From NCBI RefSeq assembly GCF_030762805.1, contig NZ_CP129113.1, positions 232,001-296,000 on the forward strand: a DNA stretch of 64,000 bases, written 5' to 3'. The first letter of the stretch is position 1. Every line of letters starts with the position of its first letter. Shown here one piece after another: positions 51,424 through 60,905 of the stretch. Below the pieces are notes generated by a model. That model saw only the letters and a program-made list of their open reading frames with translations. It had not been told where the DNA came from and ran no database searches. This DNA comes from Aciduricibacillus chroicocephali. GTDB lineage: Bacteria; Bacillota; Bacilli; Bacillales; Amphibacillaceae. Position numbers and translations under genes: made by a program.

Positions 51424-52407
51424 ATGCGACCAATCATACTAGGTATTCTTGCTGCCTTCTTCTTCGCTTTTACTTTTGTATTGAACCGGTCAATGGAACT
51501 GTCTGGCGGCAGCTGGATTTGGAGTGCTTCTTTACGCTACTTCTTTATGCTTCCCTTTCTGTTTCTAATTGTCGGTCTCAGAAGAAACTGGAGTGGGGTT
51601 AAACGTGAAATTGCAAAGTCTCCAACTCCGTGGCTTGTCTGGAGTTTTGTCGGATTCGTACTATTCTACGGACCGCTCAGTTTTGCAGCGGCTTATGGAC
51701 CAGGATGGCTTATAGCGGGTACATGGCAAATTACAATTGTCTCCGGATCTTTGCTGGCTCCTCTCTTTATTCAGAAGCTTTCGGCACCTGGAGGGGATTT
51801 GTTAGTAAGAGGGAAAATTCCTGTGCGAGGGCTTTTTATGTCGCTCATCATTCTTGTGGGTATCATACTCATGCAGGCAGCACAGGCACAACATCTGTCG
51901 ACGAACACTTTGTTGCTATCTGTTATTCCTGTATTAGTAGCATCCTTTGCTTACCCGCTCGGAAATCGCAAAATGATGGAGCTTGTTGGCAGCAGACTTG
52001 ATACATACCAACGTGTTCTTGGCATGACACTTATGAGCATGCCATTCTGGATTATTCTGGCGATATATGGGGTTATGACGGTCGGTTGGCCAAGTTGGAG
52101 TCAGACTTTCCAGGCGTTCATTGTAGCTGTCAGCTCAGGTGTCATTGCAACAGTACTATTCTTCCAGGCTACGGACCTTGTGAAAGGTGATATGGCGAAG
52201 CTTGCGGCTGTTGAAGCGACACAAGCAGGAGAAGTACTGTTTGCGGCAGCTGGGGAAATAATATTCCTGTCAGCTCCATTGCCTTCAGGTTTATCGACTG
52301 TAGGCCTTTTACTTGTTATAGGCGGTATGGTGCTGCATAGCTGGGTTTCGGGGAGGACGTCAGAGCCGAAAAATAGAAATACTAAAAAAGCTGCAGATCT
52401 TGGGTGA
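51424..52407 (+). CDS. EmrE/EamA-type multidrug resistance efflux protein
   Basis: This 327-residue protein with ten helices belongs to the PF13536-type multidrug-efflux group in the drug/metabolite superfamily. Its segments include GILAAFFFAFTFVLNRSMEL and GPLSFAAAYGPGWLIAGTWQ, and VEATQAGEVLFAAAGE near the end. The substrate is unknown. ATG 51424 follows AAAGGAAGGGGG. The terminator stem overlaps its final codons. Confidence 0.82.
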   Translation: MRPIILGILAAFFFAFTFVLNRSMELSGGSWIWSASLRYFFMLPFLFLIVGLRRNWSGVKREIAKSPTPWLVWSFVGFVLFYGPLSFAAAYGPGWLIAGTWQITIVSGSLLAPLFIQKLSAPGGDLLVRGKIPVRGLFMSLIILVGIILMQAAQAQHLSTNTLLLSVIPVLVASFAYPLGNRKMMELVGSRLDTYQRVLGMTLMSMPFWIILAIYGVMTVGWPSWSQTFQAFIVAVSSGVIATVLFFQATDLVKGDMAKLAAVEATQAGEVLFAAAGEIIFLSAPLPSGLSTVGLLLVIGGMVLHSWVSGRTSEPKNRNTKKAADLG

Positions 52408-52424
52408 TCTGCAGCTTTCTTTTG
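52387..52424 (+). terminator. Bidirectional terminator
   Basis: Perfect 13-bp arms 52387-52399 and 52406-52418, with CTTTT; the left arm is inside the efflux gene. It is shared with the convergent catalase gene. Confidence 0.88.
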
Positions 52425-52428
52425 CATA

Positions 52429-54012
52429 TTAATAAGGATCGGCTTCGTGGCCTTTTTGCTCGGCTTCACGTGGTGCATCAGGACCGCTTTCATTGCCAAG
52501 CGGGTGCATGCTTGATTTACCTTTTGCGGCATTTTCCAAGCCTTCACGGAGACGGCGGCCATATTCTTCATCAGCCTCTTCAGCAAGTGCCATCATCTTG
52601 TCTTGAAGTCGCTTGTCACAGTCAGAAAGGTCATTGACGAGATTCTTGATCAACTCATCACGTTCCCAGTCTTCAAACATACGATAAGTCTCGCCAGCTT
52701 GTTTCGTATTGCTCTGACGGTCAATGGATTCACGCACAAGTTTGCCTTCGTAGTAAGGCTGATGTTCCTTACCAGCTGGTTCCTGCTCCTGCAGACCGCC
52801 AAGGCTGGATGGTTCATAGTTGATATGCGGATTCTGACCTGGGGCAAGATCTCGTTTATATTGCATTTGTCCGCCCATCTGGTTTGTTGCGACATCTGTC
52901 TTCGGTGCGTTGATCGGTAATTGCAAATAGTTCGCTCCGACACGGTGGCGCTGAGTATCCGAATAGGAGAACGTCCGTCCCTGGAGCATTTTATCATCAG
53001 AGAAATCAAGTCCATCAACGAGGACTCCTGTACCGAAAGCGACTTGTTCAACTTCATTGAAATAATCTTCAGGGTTTTTGTTCAGAACCATTTTGCCGAC
53101 CGGAAGCCAAGGGAACTTGTCTTCTGGCCAAAGCTTCGTGTCATCAAGCGGGTCAAAATCGAGTTCTGGATGTTCGCCGTCTTCCATGATTTGAACAAAT
53201 AATTCCCACTCCGGATAATCTTCGCGTTCAATTGCGTCATATAGATCCTGGGTAGCATGGTTGAAGTTCTTCGCCTGAATTGCTTCTGCTTCTTCTTGTG
53301 TGAGGTTCTTGATGCCTTGCTTTGGTTCCCAATGGTATTTGACGAGAACACCCTCGCCGTCTTTATTTACCCATTTATATGTGTTTACGCCTGACCCTTG
53401 CATTTGGCGATAGTTCGCAGGAATGCCCCAAGGTGAATAGATGAACGTCACCATATGGAAGGATTCAGGAGAATTCGCACAGAAATCGAAGAAACGCTCT
53501 GCATCCTGAATGTTTGTAATCGGGTCTGGCTTAAAGGCATGGATCATATCTGGGAACTTGATCGCATCGCGGATAAAGAAGATTTTCAGGTTGTTACCAA
53601 CTAGATCCCAGTTGCCATCTTCTGTGTAAAATTTCACCGCAAAACCGCGGGGATCACGTAATGTCTCGGGAGAATGCCCGCCATGAATAACGGAAGAGAA
53701 ACGCACAAATACAGGTGTTTGTTTGCCTTTTTCCTGGAATAATTTTGCTCTTGTATATTTGGAGACAGGCTCATCACCGACTGAACCATATGCCTCGAAG
53801 TAGCCATGTGCCCCTGCACCTCGTGCATGTACAACACGTTCTGGGACGCGTTCTCTATCAAAATGGCTCAGTTTCTCAAGGAAGTGGTAGTTTTCCATTG
53901 TTGCGGGACCGCGATTGCCGACAGTTCTAAGATTCTGGTTGTTCGTAATAGGGTGTCCCTGTCTGTTTGTCAACTTCTGCTCATTGTTTTTATTGCCTTT
54001 ATGATCAGCCAT
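52429..54012 (-). CDS. Heme catalase
   Basis: This 527-residue monofunctional catalase has distal histidine H62 in [16 protein letters not shown] and asparagine in [13 protein letters not shown]. The heme-ligand tyrosine lies in [17 protein letters not shown]. It breaks hydrogen peroxide down to water and oxygen. At 527 residues it is longer than vegetative KatA (about 480). The extra hydrophilic C-terminal tail ([20 protein letters not shown]) recalls the spore or stress catalases of Bacillus. ATG 54012 follows AGGAGGC. A SigB-like promoter upstream would fit a stress role. Confidence 0.93.
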   Translation of the reverse strand: MADHKGNKNNEQKLTNRQGHPITNNQNLRTVGNRGPATMENYHFLEKLSHFDRERVPERVVHARGAGAHGYFEAYGSVGDEPVSKYTRAKLFQEKGKQTPVFVRFSSVIHGGHSPETLRDPRGFAVKFYTEDGNWDLVGNNLKIFFIRDAIKFPDMIHAFKPDPITNIQDAERFFDFCANSPESFHMVTFIYSPWGIPANYRQMQGSGVNTYKWVNKDGEGVLVKYHWEPKQGIKNLTQEEAEAIQAKNFNHATQDLYDAIEREDYPEWELFVQIMEDGEHPELDFDPLDDTKLWPEDKFPWLPVGKMVLNKNPEDYFNEVEQVAFGTGVLVDGLDFSDDKMLQGRTFSYSDTQRHRVGANYLQLPINAPKTDVATNQMGGQMQYKRDLAPGQNPHINYEPSSLGGLQEQEPAGKEHQPYYEGKLVRESIDRQSNTKQAGETYRMFEDWERDELIKNLVNDLSDCDKRLQDKMMALAEEADEEYGRRLREGLENAAKGKSSMHPLGNESGPDAPREAEQKGHEADPY

Positions 54013-54059
54013 TTATAGATTGCCTCCTAAGACATACAGAATTTTTGCCTAGGAATACT

Positions 54060-54085
54060 ATTTCCAAGTATTGGTTTTAACAAAC
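54060..54085 (-). promoter_or_regulatory. Possible SigB-type promoter for catalase
   Basis: On the minus strand GTTTGT, 14 bases, GGAAAT, against GTTTWW-N12/15-GGGWAW, ends about 48 bases before the start. One -10 base and one -35 base differ. Confidence 0.35.
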
Positions 54086-54153
54086 GTCCATTGGGGGAAA
54101 ACATTGAGTTTGTAACAAAAGATTTACTTTCAAAACCTTTGACTTTAATATAA

Positions 54154-54165
54154 CTTAGTACTAAG
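54154..54165. promoter_or_regulatory. MarR-type operator palindrome
   Basis: A perfect palindrome CTTAGTACTAAG lies 42 bases before the MarR gene and beside TTGACT (54139-54144) and TAAAAT (54167-54172). It is a typical autorepression site. Confidence 0.6.
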
Positions 54166-54207
54166 CTAAAATAAGTTGGAAGGTATTGGATGAGGAGGCT
54201 GAAGACG

Positions 54208-54657
54208 ATGGATGAGCAAAGAAGGAAGGATCTGATCGAGATTCAGGAGCTGTTCAATGCCCTTACAAAGAATGCAGCATTGGATTGGCATCACCATGAT
54301 GAGACAGGTCTCTCACTCAATCAGGTATTCATACTGGAACTTCTTGAAAGAGAAGGGCAGACACGGCCTTCTGATCTTGCTTCAGTTATGCAAATTACGA
54401 CTGGTGGGATTACAAGTCTCTGCCAAAGGCTTGTTGAGAAACAATTTATCGTAAAAGTGGCGGATCAGGAAGATCGCAGGGTTATCCGCCTCGCTGTTAC
54501 AGAAAAGGGAAAAGAAGTGCTTAAGAAAGCGTTGCTTGCCCGGGATATGATGGTTGATCGGCTTTTTGGATCACTTGAAAAGTCTGATATTGATTACTTG
54601 AAGAGAATTGGGAAGCAATTACTTCGCGCTTCTCATGTAAGGGAGGAAAGCAACTGA
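54208..54657 (+). CDS. MarR family transcriptional regulator
   Basis: The preferred start is ATG 54208 behind GAGGAGGC (54193-54200), giving 149 residues. The winged-helix core has LSLNQVFILELLEREGQTRP and the recognition helix QITTGGITSLCQRLVEK. The wing is DQEDRRVIRLAVTEKGKEVL. It probably represses its own operon with the MMPL pump, whose start overlaps its stop (TGATG), and releases on binding a phenolic or lipophilic compound. Confidence 0.92.
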   Translation: MDEQRRKDLIEIQELFNALTKNAALDWHHHDETGLSLNQVFILELLEREGQTRPSDLASVMQITTGGITSLCQRLVEKQFIVKVADQEDRRVIRLAVTEKGKEVLKKALLARDMMVDRLFGSLEKSDIDYLKRIGKQLLRASHVREESN

Positions 54658-57230
54658 TGAGACAGGTCATCCGTTTTCGCTGGTTTTTCGCCGTATTATG
54701 GATTGCGCTAGCAGCGGGTCTTTTCCTGCTCGCTCCAAATCTGCAGGATCTTGTCCGTGACAAGGGGAATATACAGGTTCCGGAAGAGTACAATTCACAA
54801 CAGGCTGATAAATTGCTTGAGAAAATCAGCGGTGATAAGAGCGAGGATACGGCAAGTGCCGTGCTTGTTTTCAATGACAAGAACAAGCTTGGCAATGGAG
54901 AGAAGAAAGATATTAAGAGGATCATTGACAAGCTTGAAAAAAACAAAGATAAGCTTGGAGTATCAGACATTCTAGATTATACAAAGGATCAGCAGATTGC
55001 TGATCAGACTGTTTCCAAGGATGGCAAAACAGTCCTCGTACCGTTCAATGTCTCGCTGAAGAACCAGGATATTGGCGAAACACGGGAAAAAATCGAAAAC
55101 GAGGTAAAGGATGCAAAGGTAGATCATTACCTTACGGGTCAGCAATATATCGAGCAGGATATCATTTTGAATTCTGAAGAAGGGCTTAAGAAGACTGAAT
55201 TGATCACCGTCGGATTGATTCTCGTCATTCTCTTTATTGTTTTCCGTTCATTTGTTGCACCATTCATACCGCTTCTTACTGTAGGGGTCAGCTATCTTGC
55301 TGCACAGTCAGTTGTAGCGATACTGGCAAATACAGTGAATTTCCCGCTCTCTACATTTACTCAGATTTTCATGGTCGCGGTCATGTTCGGCATCGGAACG
55401 GACTATTGCATTCTGATCATCAACCGCTTCAAGGAAGAATTGGGCAAACATGATAATGCGAAAGAGGCTGTGCTAACGACTTACCGTTCAACGGGGAAGA
55501 CATTCATGTTCGCAGGTCTCGCTGTTCTGATTGGTTTCTCGGCCATTGGACTCTCAACATTCTCACTTTATCAGTCTGCCGTCGCAGTTGCGGTTGGAGT
55601 TGCGGTCATGTTGCTAGCTATTTTGACACTTGTACCGTTTTTCTTGGCAACACTCGGTTCCAAGCTATTCTGGCCATTCCATAAAAATGTTGCTCATAAG
55701 GAGAGCGGCATTTGGGGAACGATGGGCAAGTATGCCTGGAAACGCCCGATGGTAGCAATTTTAATCGTCGCTGTAATTACTATTCCATTCTTACTAACAT
55801 ACAGCGGTTCAAAATCTTATAACAGTCTTGATGAAATCGGTAATAGTTATCCATCGGTAAAAGGATTTAATCTCATTGCTGACAGCTTTGGAGCAGGACA
55901 GATCATGCCGATGACTGTTGTTTTGCAGACGAAGGATCACAAAGTAAGTTCAACAAAGGATTACCAGGATATTGATCAAATTACAAATGAACTTTCCAAA
56001 ATAAAGGGTGTGCACAGTGTTAGAAGTGCAACCCGTCCAGCTGGAAAGATCATTGATGATTTCCGTCTGAAAAACCAGGCGAAGAAGCTTGCTGAAGGGC
56101 TTGATAAAAGCGGAGAAGGTCTGAACAAGATCCAGCAAGGGCTTGGTAATGCATCCGGCCAGCTGCAACAAGCCGGTCCAAGTCAGGAACAGCGAGTACA
56201 AATGGAGCAAATGCAACAGGCACAAGCAGCACAGCAAGCTTCAGGAACTCAAGGTGGGCAGGCGGCACAAATGCAGCAAGCTCAGATGCAACAAGCGCAA
56301 ACTCAGATGGAGCAGCTCGGTCAATTGCAAAAAGGCCTAGGAGAAAGTGCTAATGGCCTTGGGGAAATTGGCAAAGGACTCGACCAGACGCAAGCCTATT
56401 TGGAAGAGATCAGCAAGAACGCCGATCCTTCTTATGTTTATATTCCAGAAGATGCAATTAAGGACAAAGGTTTTAAGCAAGGGACGGAAATGTATCTTTC
56501 CAATGATAAGAAAATCACCAAATTTGAAGTGATTCTTGATTATAACCCTTACTCCAAAAGTGCGATGAATCTTGTTGGAAAGGTTAAAGACAGGGTAGAC
56601 ACAACGAAAAAAGGAACTGTGTTTGCCGATAGCAAGACGAAAATCGGTGGTGTCAGCAGCATGAACCATGATTTGCAGCAAATATCTGATGAGGATTATT
56701 CACGTACAGCGGTGCTTATGATTGCTGGAATCTTTATTATCCTTGTCATCTTGTTGAAATCACTCGTCATGCCACTATACTTAATCGGTTCATTATTGCT
56801 CACTTACTTCACTTCAATGGCAATTGGAGAAGTGATTTTTACAGATATCATGGATTACAGTGGTATGACATGGGCAATTCCATTCTTCGCTTTTGTCATG
56901 CTCGTAGCACTTGGAATTGACTATAGTATTTTCCTCATGGGTCGCTTTAATGAAACGAGAACAGGCGATATCATGAATACATTCCTGCAATCGATGAAAG
57001 ATATGGGGACTGTCGTCATCTCGGCAGCTGTCATTCTTGGCGGGACATTTGCAGCAATGCTGCCGTCAGGTGTCCTCTCGTTGCTTCAGATTGCAACAGT
57101 TGTCATCACAGGGCTCTTCTTGTACGCCTTAATCATTTTGCCTCTATTCATTCCGGTTATGGTCCGCCTGTTCGGTCCATTCAACTGGTGGCCATTCAAA
57201 CGAGAATCAGGCAAGAAGCAGACAGAATAA
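54657..57230 (+). CDS. MMPL/RND family exporter (YdfJ/YdgH-like)
   Basis: This 857-residue transporter has two MMPL halves, each with a large extracytoplasmic loop and about five to six helices (TELITVGLILVILFIVFRSF; YSRTAVLMIAGIFIILVILL). Conserved Asp and Tyr in FGIGTDYCILIINRF and LGIDYSIFLMGRF carry proton coupling. The second loop contains a Gln/Met/Ala-rich stretch (about 501-558, QMEQMQQAQAAQQASG) likely to be flexible or coiled. It exports lipids or drugs. It is translationally coupled to MarR. Confidence 0.92.
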   Translation: MRQVIRFRWFFAVLWIALAAGLFLLAPNLQDLVRDKGNIQVPEEYNSQQADKLLEKISGDKSEDTASAVLVFNDKNKLGNGEKKDIKRIIDKLEKNKDKLGVSDILDYTKDQQIADQTVSKDGKTVLVPFNVSLKNQDIGETREKIENEVKDAKVDHYLTGQQYIEQDIILNSEEGLKKTELITVGLILVILFIVFRSFVAPFIPLLTVGVSYLAAQSVVAILANTVNFPLSTFTQIFMVAVMFGIGTDYCILIINRFKEELGKHDNAKEAVLTTYRSTGKTFMFAGLAVLIGFSAIGLSTFSLYQSAVAVAVGVAVMLLAILTLVPFFLATLGSKLFWPFHKNVAHKESGIWGTMGKYAWKRPMVAILIVAVITIPFLLTYSGSKSYNSLDEIGNSYPSVKGFNLIADSFGAGQIMPMTVVLQTKDHKVSSTKDYQDIDQITNELSKIKGVHSVRSATRPAGKIIDDFRLKNQAKKLAEGLDKSGEGLNKIQQGLGNASGQLQQAGPSQEQRVQMEQMQQAQAAQQASGTQGGQAAQMQQAQMQQAQTQMEQLGQLQKGLGESANGLGEIGKGLDQTQAYLEEISKNADPSYVYIPEDAIKDKGFKQGTEMYLSNDKKITKFEVILDYNPYSKSAMNLVGKVKDRVDTTKKGTVFADSKTKIGGVSSMNHDLQQISDEDYSRTAVLMIAGIFIILVILLKSLVMPLYLIGSLLLTYFTSMAIGEVIFTDIMDYSGMTWAIPFFAFVMLVALGIDYSIFLMGRFNETRTGDIMNTFLQSMKDMGTVVISAAVILGGTFAAMLPSGVLSLLQIATVVITGLFLYALIILPLFIPVMVRLFGPFNWWPFKRESGKKQTE

Positions 57231-57233
57231 AAA

Positions 57234-57269
57234 AACAGCCGTTCTTCCATATTAGGAGGAACGGCTGTT
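57234..57269 (+). terminator. Bidirectional terminator
   Basis: 15-bp arms 57234-57248 and 57255-57269 (one G-T pair) with flanking A and T stretches. It includes the end of the convergent HxlR gene. Confidence 0.82.
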
Positions 57270-57617
57270 ATCTGTTTCAGTTTCTTTGCTTGCCATATGG
57301 GCAAGATGGTTTGCACCCCATTCGTGCATCGCTTCCAGGATGGGTCCGAGTGTCTTACCGTATTCTGTAATGGAATATTCGACTTTCGGTGGAACTTGAG
57401 CATACACTTCGCGATGGATAATATCCTGCTCCTCAAGCTCGCGCAAATGCATCGTTAGCATACGCTGTGTAATATCAGGGATGTTGCGGCGAAGTTCATT
57501 AAAGCGATAAGGTTTGCCTGACAAAAGTATATGCAGTATGACCGGCTTCCATTTGCCGACAATTGCATCCAGGGCGACTACAGTTTGACATTGCATCGGG
57601 TTTTTGTCATTTTTCAT
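57252..57617 (-). CDS. HxlR family transcriptional regulator
   Basis: This 121-residue winged-helix regulator has MQCQTVVALDAIVGKWKPVILHIL at the N terminus and FNELRRNIPDITQRMLTMHLRELE as DNA-reading region. C10 is in the position used by some HxlR/HypR/YodB proteins to sense disulfide or quinone stress. It is divergent from a nitroreductase-type gene, the same arrangement as HypR-HypO and YodB targets in B. subtilis. It therefore probably controls that gene in response to electrophiles. Confidence 0.9.
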   Translation of the reverse strand: MKNDKNPMQCQTVVALDAIVGKWKPVILHILLSGKPYRFNELRRNIPDITQRMLTMHLRELEEQDIIHREVYAQVPPKVEYSITEYGKTLGPILEAMHEWGANHLAHMASKETETDNSRSS

Positions 57618-57649
57618 CTGAAAGGCCTTCTTTCGGTATATTTTTTGAT

Positions 57650-57712
57650 ACTATATAACAAAAAACTGCCTACTTTTATTTTTGATATGCAAGGATATAA
57701 TAAGTATATAGT
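57650..57712. promoter_or_regulatory. Divergent promoter with ACTATATA/TATATAGT arms
   Basis: ACTATATA (57650-57657) and its inverse TATATAGT (57705-57712) flank TATAAT (57696-57701), the -10 of the nitroreductase gene. The arms are 55 bases apart, about five turns. Candidate HxlR contacts. Confidence 0.4.
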
Positions 57713-57768
57713 TGTTTATGTGACACTGAATAAGCATAACATATTTTTTAAAAGAGAGAGGGCAAAAA

Positions 57769-58368
57769 ATGAATTTGCATTTGGACGAAGCAATCAAAAA
57801 TAGAAGATCATTCTATGGCCTCAGCAAAGAAGCTGTAGCTACAGATGAAAAGATAAAGGAAGTAATCGAATTTGCGGTTGCAAATGCACCAACAGCATTT
57901 AATTCCCAAAGCGGACGCGTTGTTGTCCTCCTAGGTTCCGAGCATGATGCATTCTGGGGTCTTACTTCAGATACATTGAAAGAACTCTCTGGAGATAAAG
58001 ACTTCTCCCAGACTGAATTGAAGATGCAGGCTTTCTCTGCAGGTTATGGAACAGTCCTTTTCTTCGAAGACATGAATGTTGTAAAAGGTTTGCAGGAACA
58101 ATTCCCTTCTTATAGCGAAGCATTCCCTGGTTATTCTCTACAGTCTTCAGGCATGTTGCAATACATTGTCTGGACTAGCTTGGAATCTCTTGGCTTTGGA
58201 GCTTCTTTGCAGCATTACAACCCACTTGTTAACGCTGCAGTCCAGAAAAAATGGGATCTTCCTGAGAGCTGGGAACTAATTGCCCAAATGCCATTCGGCA
58301 AGCCAACAGCTCCAGCTGGGGAGAAAGATGTCCAGTCATTGGAAGGCCGAATTAAAGTATTCAAATAA
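57769..58368 (+). CDS. Nitroreductase family protein (HypO/YdgI-like)
   Basis: This 199-residue FMN-dependent flavoprotein has the opening DEAIKNRRSFYGLSK. The FMN-contact segment NAPTAFNSQSGRVVVLLG is at about 39-56, and a late segment is ESLGFGASLQHYNPLV. Such enzymes reduce nitro compounds, quinones or azo dyes with NAD(P)H. ATG 57769 follows AAAGAGAGAGGG. The divergent HxlR regulator makes it a likely member of an electrophile or quinone stress response. Confidence 0.9.
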   Translation: MNLHLDEAIKNRRSFYGLSKEAVATDEKIKEVIEFAVANAPTAFNSQSGRVVVLLGSEHDAFWGLTSDTLKELSGDKDFSQTELKMQAFSAGYGTVLFFEDMNVVKGLQEQFPSYSEAFPGYSLQSSGMLQYIVWTSLESLGFGASLQHYNPLVNAAVQKKWDLPESWELIAQMPFGKPTAPAGEKDVQSLEGRIKVFK

Positions 58369-58376
58369 TCATCTCT

Positions 58377-58415
58377 AAAACGCTTTGCATCAATTATGAT
58401 GCAAAGCGTTTTTTC
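58377..58415 (+). terminator. Terminator after the nitroreductase gene
   Basis: Perfect 16-bp arms 58377-58392 and 58397-58412, then TT. Confidence 0.88.
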
Positions 58416-58466
58416 ATTTGGCTTTAAGGCAATAATCAATGTATTAACAAAAAAAGGGTGAGTGTC

Positions 58467-59723
58467 TTGAAACAGCAGAATTGGATGCCGGAAGAAGAGG
58501 GAATCGACCATACGGCAGGAGTCATCAGAGAAGGTTATATGTATATTCCGAATCGGATTCGCAGTTACCAGACACCTGTTTTCAAAACAAAGATTCTGGG
58601 AGCCGATGCAATTTGCATGAGCGGACAACAGGCGACCGAGCTTTTCTATGATACGGAGAAGTTTGAACGCAGTAGTGCCGCGCCTCAGCGTGTGTTGAAA
58701 ACACTATTCGGTAAAGACGGTGTCCAAACACTCGATGGAGACGAGCATCGTAATCGGAAAGAGATGTTTATGTCTCTGATGACGAAGGAGCGGTTAGAGA
58801 AGCTCCGGCAATTGACGACCCTTAGATTTGAGGAGAAATTAAATGATTGGAGCTACAAAAAGGAAATTGTTCTGTATGAAGAAATGAAGAAGATGCTTAC
58901 GCGCATTGCCTGTGAGTGGGCTGGCGTACCACTTTATGCAAGTGAACTTGAAAATCGGACAAATCAACTTGCCAAGCTGTTTCAAGATGCAGCTTCAATC
59001 GGCATTGGGTATCAAAAATCGGTCAAGAGCCGATCCTCTGCTGAAAAGTGGATTCGCGGACTAATCGAAGATGTAAGAGAGGGGAAATTGAACCCTGAAG
59101 ATGAAACCGCACTAGCTGTCATGAGTCGTCATAAAAATCTTAATGGTGAGCTGCTTGAGACTCAGACAGCTGCAGTAGATCTACTAAATATTTTGCGACC
59201 GATCGTAGCAATTTCAATTTTTGTCAATTTCACTGCACTGGCAGTCTACCATTACCCGGAAGAAGCAGAGAAGCTATATGATGGCAATGAAGATAAGCTT
59301 CAACGTTTTGTCCAGGAAGTACGGAGATTCTACCCGTTCTTCCCATTTATACCGGCGAAAGTCCGTCATGATTTTTCATGGAAGCAATTTGAATTCAAAC
59401 AGGGGACACTCGTCTTGCTTGATGTATATGGAACGAACCATGATCCTACACACTGGGATAACCCAAGTTTATTCAAACCGGATCGTTTCAAAGAGTGGGA
59501 GGATAGTCCGTTTGGATTTATCCCTCAGGGAGGGGGAGATTACTCGTTCGGACACCGCTGTGCCGGTGAATGGGTCACAACCGAGATTATGAAAGTTTGT
59601 CTCGATTTCCTTGCGAACAGAATGACATTCGACGTACCAAAGCAGGATCTGTCATTCAGCTATGTAAACATGCCTAGCATCCCGCGCAGTAAAGTCGTTC
59701 TAACGAATATCCGGAAAAAATGA
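58467..59723 (+). CDS. Cytochrome P450 CYP152-type fatty-acid peroxygenase
   Basis: The preferred start is TTG 58467 behind AAAAGGGTGAG (GTG 58458 also possible), giving 418 residues, the size of B. subtilis P450-BSbeta (417). Heme cysteine C365 lies in GGGDYSFGHRCAGEW, and R244-P245 in LRPIVAIS bind the fatty-acid carboxylate. The helix-B' residues are Q87 and H94 (VQTLDGDEH). Using H2O2, these enzymes hydroxylate fatty acids at alpha or beta carbons. Q87, rather than the histidine of alkene-forming OleT, predicts hydroxylation. It is a single gene. Confidence 0.93.
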   Translation: MKQQNWMPEEEGIDHTAGVIREGYMYIPNRIRSYQTPVFKTKILGADAICMSGQQATELFYDTEKFERSSAAPQRVLKTLFGKDGVQTLDGDEHRNRKEMFMSLMTKERLEKLRQLTTLRFEEKLNDWSYKKEIVLYEEMKKMLTRIACEWAGVPLYASELENRTNQLAKLFQDAASIGIGYQKSVKSRSSAEKWIRGLIEDVREGKLNPEDETALAVMSRHKNLNGELLETQTAAVDLLNILRPIVAISIFVNFTALAVYHYPEEAEKLYDGNEDKLQRFVQEVRRFYPFFPFIPAKVRHDFSWKQFEFKQGTLVLLDVYGTNHDPTHWDNPSLFKPDRFKEWEDSPFGFIPQGGGDYSFGHRCAGEWVTTEIMKVCLDFLANRMTFDVPKQDLSFSYVNMPSIPRSKVVLTNIRKK

Positions 59724-59724
59724 A

Positions 59725-59757
59725 GCGCCAAGCCTTAAATAGGCTTGGCGCTCTTTC
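59725..59757 (+). terminator. Bidirectional terminator
   Basis: Perfect 11-bp arms 59725-59735 and 59741-59751 between convergent genes, then TCTTTCT. Confidence 0.85.
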
Positions 59758-59791
59758 TGTAACTGGACTATCTAAATCTAATAATGAGGAC

Positions 59792-60259
59792 TTAACTAAA
59801 TTGCTTCAGCAAATTAGCCATTTCGATTGCGGCTGTTGCAGATTCCCCGCCTTTATTACCGGCTTTTGTACCAGCACGTTCAATAGCCTGTTCAATCGTT
59901 TCAGTTGTTAGCACACCGAAGATGACAGGTGTTCCACTTGCAAGTGCTGCATTGGATGTCCCTTTAGCCGCTTCATTGCAAACATAGTCAAAGTGAGGTG
60001 TTGCCCCGCGGATAACTGTACCTAATACGATAACAGCATCATAGCGACCGCTATCAGCCATCTTTTTTGCGATAATAGGCAATTCAAATGCGCCTGGAAC
60101 CCAGGCGACGTCAATGTTTTCTTCTTGTACACCATGTCGCTTCAAAGTATCTTCTGCACCTGAAAGCAGTCTGCTTGTAATGAAGTCATTGAACCTCGCT
60201 ACGGCAATGCCGATTCTTAAGTCTGTCCCAACAAGATTTCCTTCAAAAGTTTTTCCCAT
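59792..60259 (-). CDS. ribH: 6,7-dimethyl-8-ribityllumazine synthase
   Basis: This 155-residue enzyme condenses the ribityl pyrimidine with dihydroxybutanone phosphate, the step before riboflavin. Visible segments are [27 protein letters not shown] and [16 protein letters not shown] with the catalytic histidine. [17 protein letters not shown] is near the C terminus. It assembles as an icosahedral 60-mer in Bacillus. ATG 60259 follows AGGAGGAG. It is the last gene of the FMN-controlled ribE-ribB-ribH operon. Confidence 0.95.
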   Translation of the reverse strand: MGKTFEGNLVGTDLRIGIAVARFNDFITSRLLSGAEDTLKRHGVQEENIDVAWVPGAFELPIIAKKMADSGRYDAVIVLGTVIRGATPHFDYVCNEAAKGTSNAALASGTPVIFGVLTTETIEQAIERAGTKAGNKGGESATAAIEMANLLKQFS

Positions 60260-60287
60260 ATCTATTCTCCTCCTACAGGTTCGCCGC

Positions 60288-60902
60288 TCAGTATGCTGAG
60301 ATGGCCTGTTGTTTTTTATAATTCACGAGTTCTTCTATTGTAACTAGCTTCAAGTCCCATTCAGACGCCAGCTTCATTAAATCAGGGAGTCTAGCCATGG
60401 AGCCGTCTTCCTTTATAATTTCACAAATAACCGCTGCTGGTGCTGCATTGCTTAATTTAGCAAAATCGACTGCGGCTTCCGTATGGCCTCGTCGTTCGAA
60501 CACACCTTCGTCCTTGGCAATCAAAGGAAAAACATGTCCCGGACGTTTGAAATCTTCTGGCAAGCTTTGCGGATCAGCGAGTGCTCGAATCGTGAGTGCT
60601 CTCTCATCTGCACTGATGCCGGTCGTTGTACTTGCATGATCAACACTAATAGTAAAAGCTGTACCGAGCGGATCTGTACTGTTCTCAGTCATCATGGGCA
60701 GGTTCAGGTGTTTTGCGATCTGGCTATTGATAGCTGTGCATACGAGGCCTTTGCCATGAGTAATCATGAAATTAATCATCTGTCTGTCAATTCGGTCGGC
60801 AAGCGCAATGAAATCTCCTTCATTCTCTCGATTTGCATCATCCGCGACGATGATTGCTTTACCTTTTTGCAAATCAGCAATTGCTTCCTCAATCGTATTC
60901 AT
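60288..60902 (-). CDS. ribB: 3,4-dihydroxy-2-butanone 4-phosphate synthase, monofunctional
   Basis: This 204-residue enzyme makes the four-carbon unit of riboflavin from ribulose 5-phosphate. Landmarks are [16 protein letters not shown] (acidic metal site), [29 protein letters not shown] and RPGHVFPL, plus [10 protein letters not shown]. Bacillus normally has a fused RibBA of about 400 residues. Here the protein stops cleanly after the RibB domain ([13 protein letters not shown]) and no trace of GTP cyclohydrolase II follows. ATG 60902 lies three bases after the ribE stop behind GGAGGCC. Confidence 0.95.
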   Translation of the reverse strand: MNTIEEAIADLQKGKAIIVADDANRENEGDFIALADRIDRQMINFMITHGKGLVCTAINSQIAKHLNLPMMTENSTDPLGTAFTISVDHASTTTGISADERALTIRALADPQSLPEDFKRPGHVFPLIAKDEGVFERRGHTEAAVDFAKLSNAAPAAVICEIIKEDGSMARLPDLMKLASEWDLKLVTIEELVNYKKQQAISAY

Positions 60903-60905
60903 CTT

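Noticed and set aside
60260-60290. Frameshifted remnant of GTP cyclohydrolase II after ribB
   Set aside because: Only about 28 bases separate ribB from ribH, including the ribH ribosome site, so no remnant can exist.
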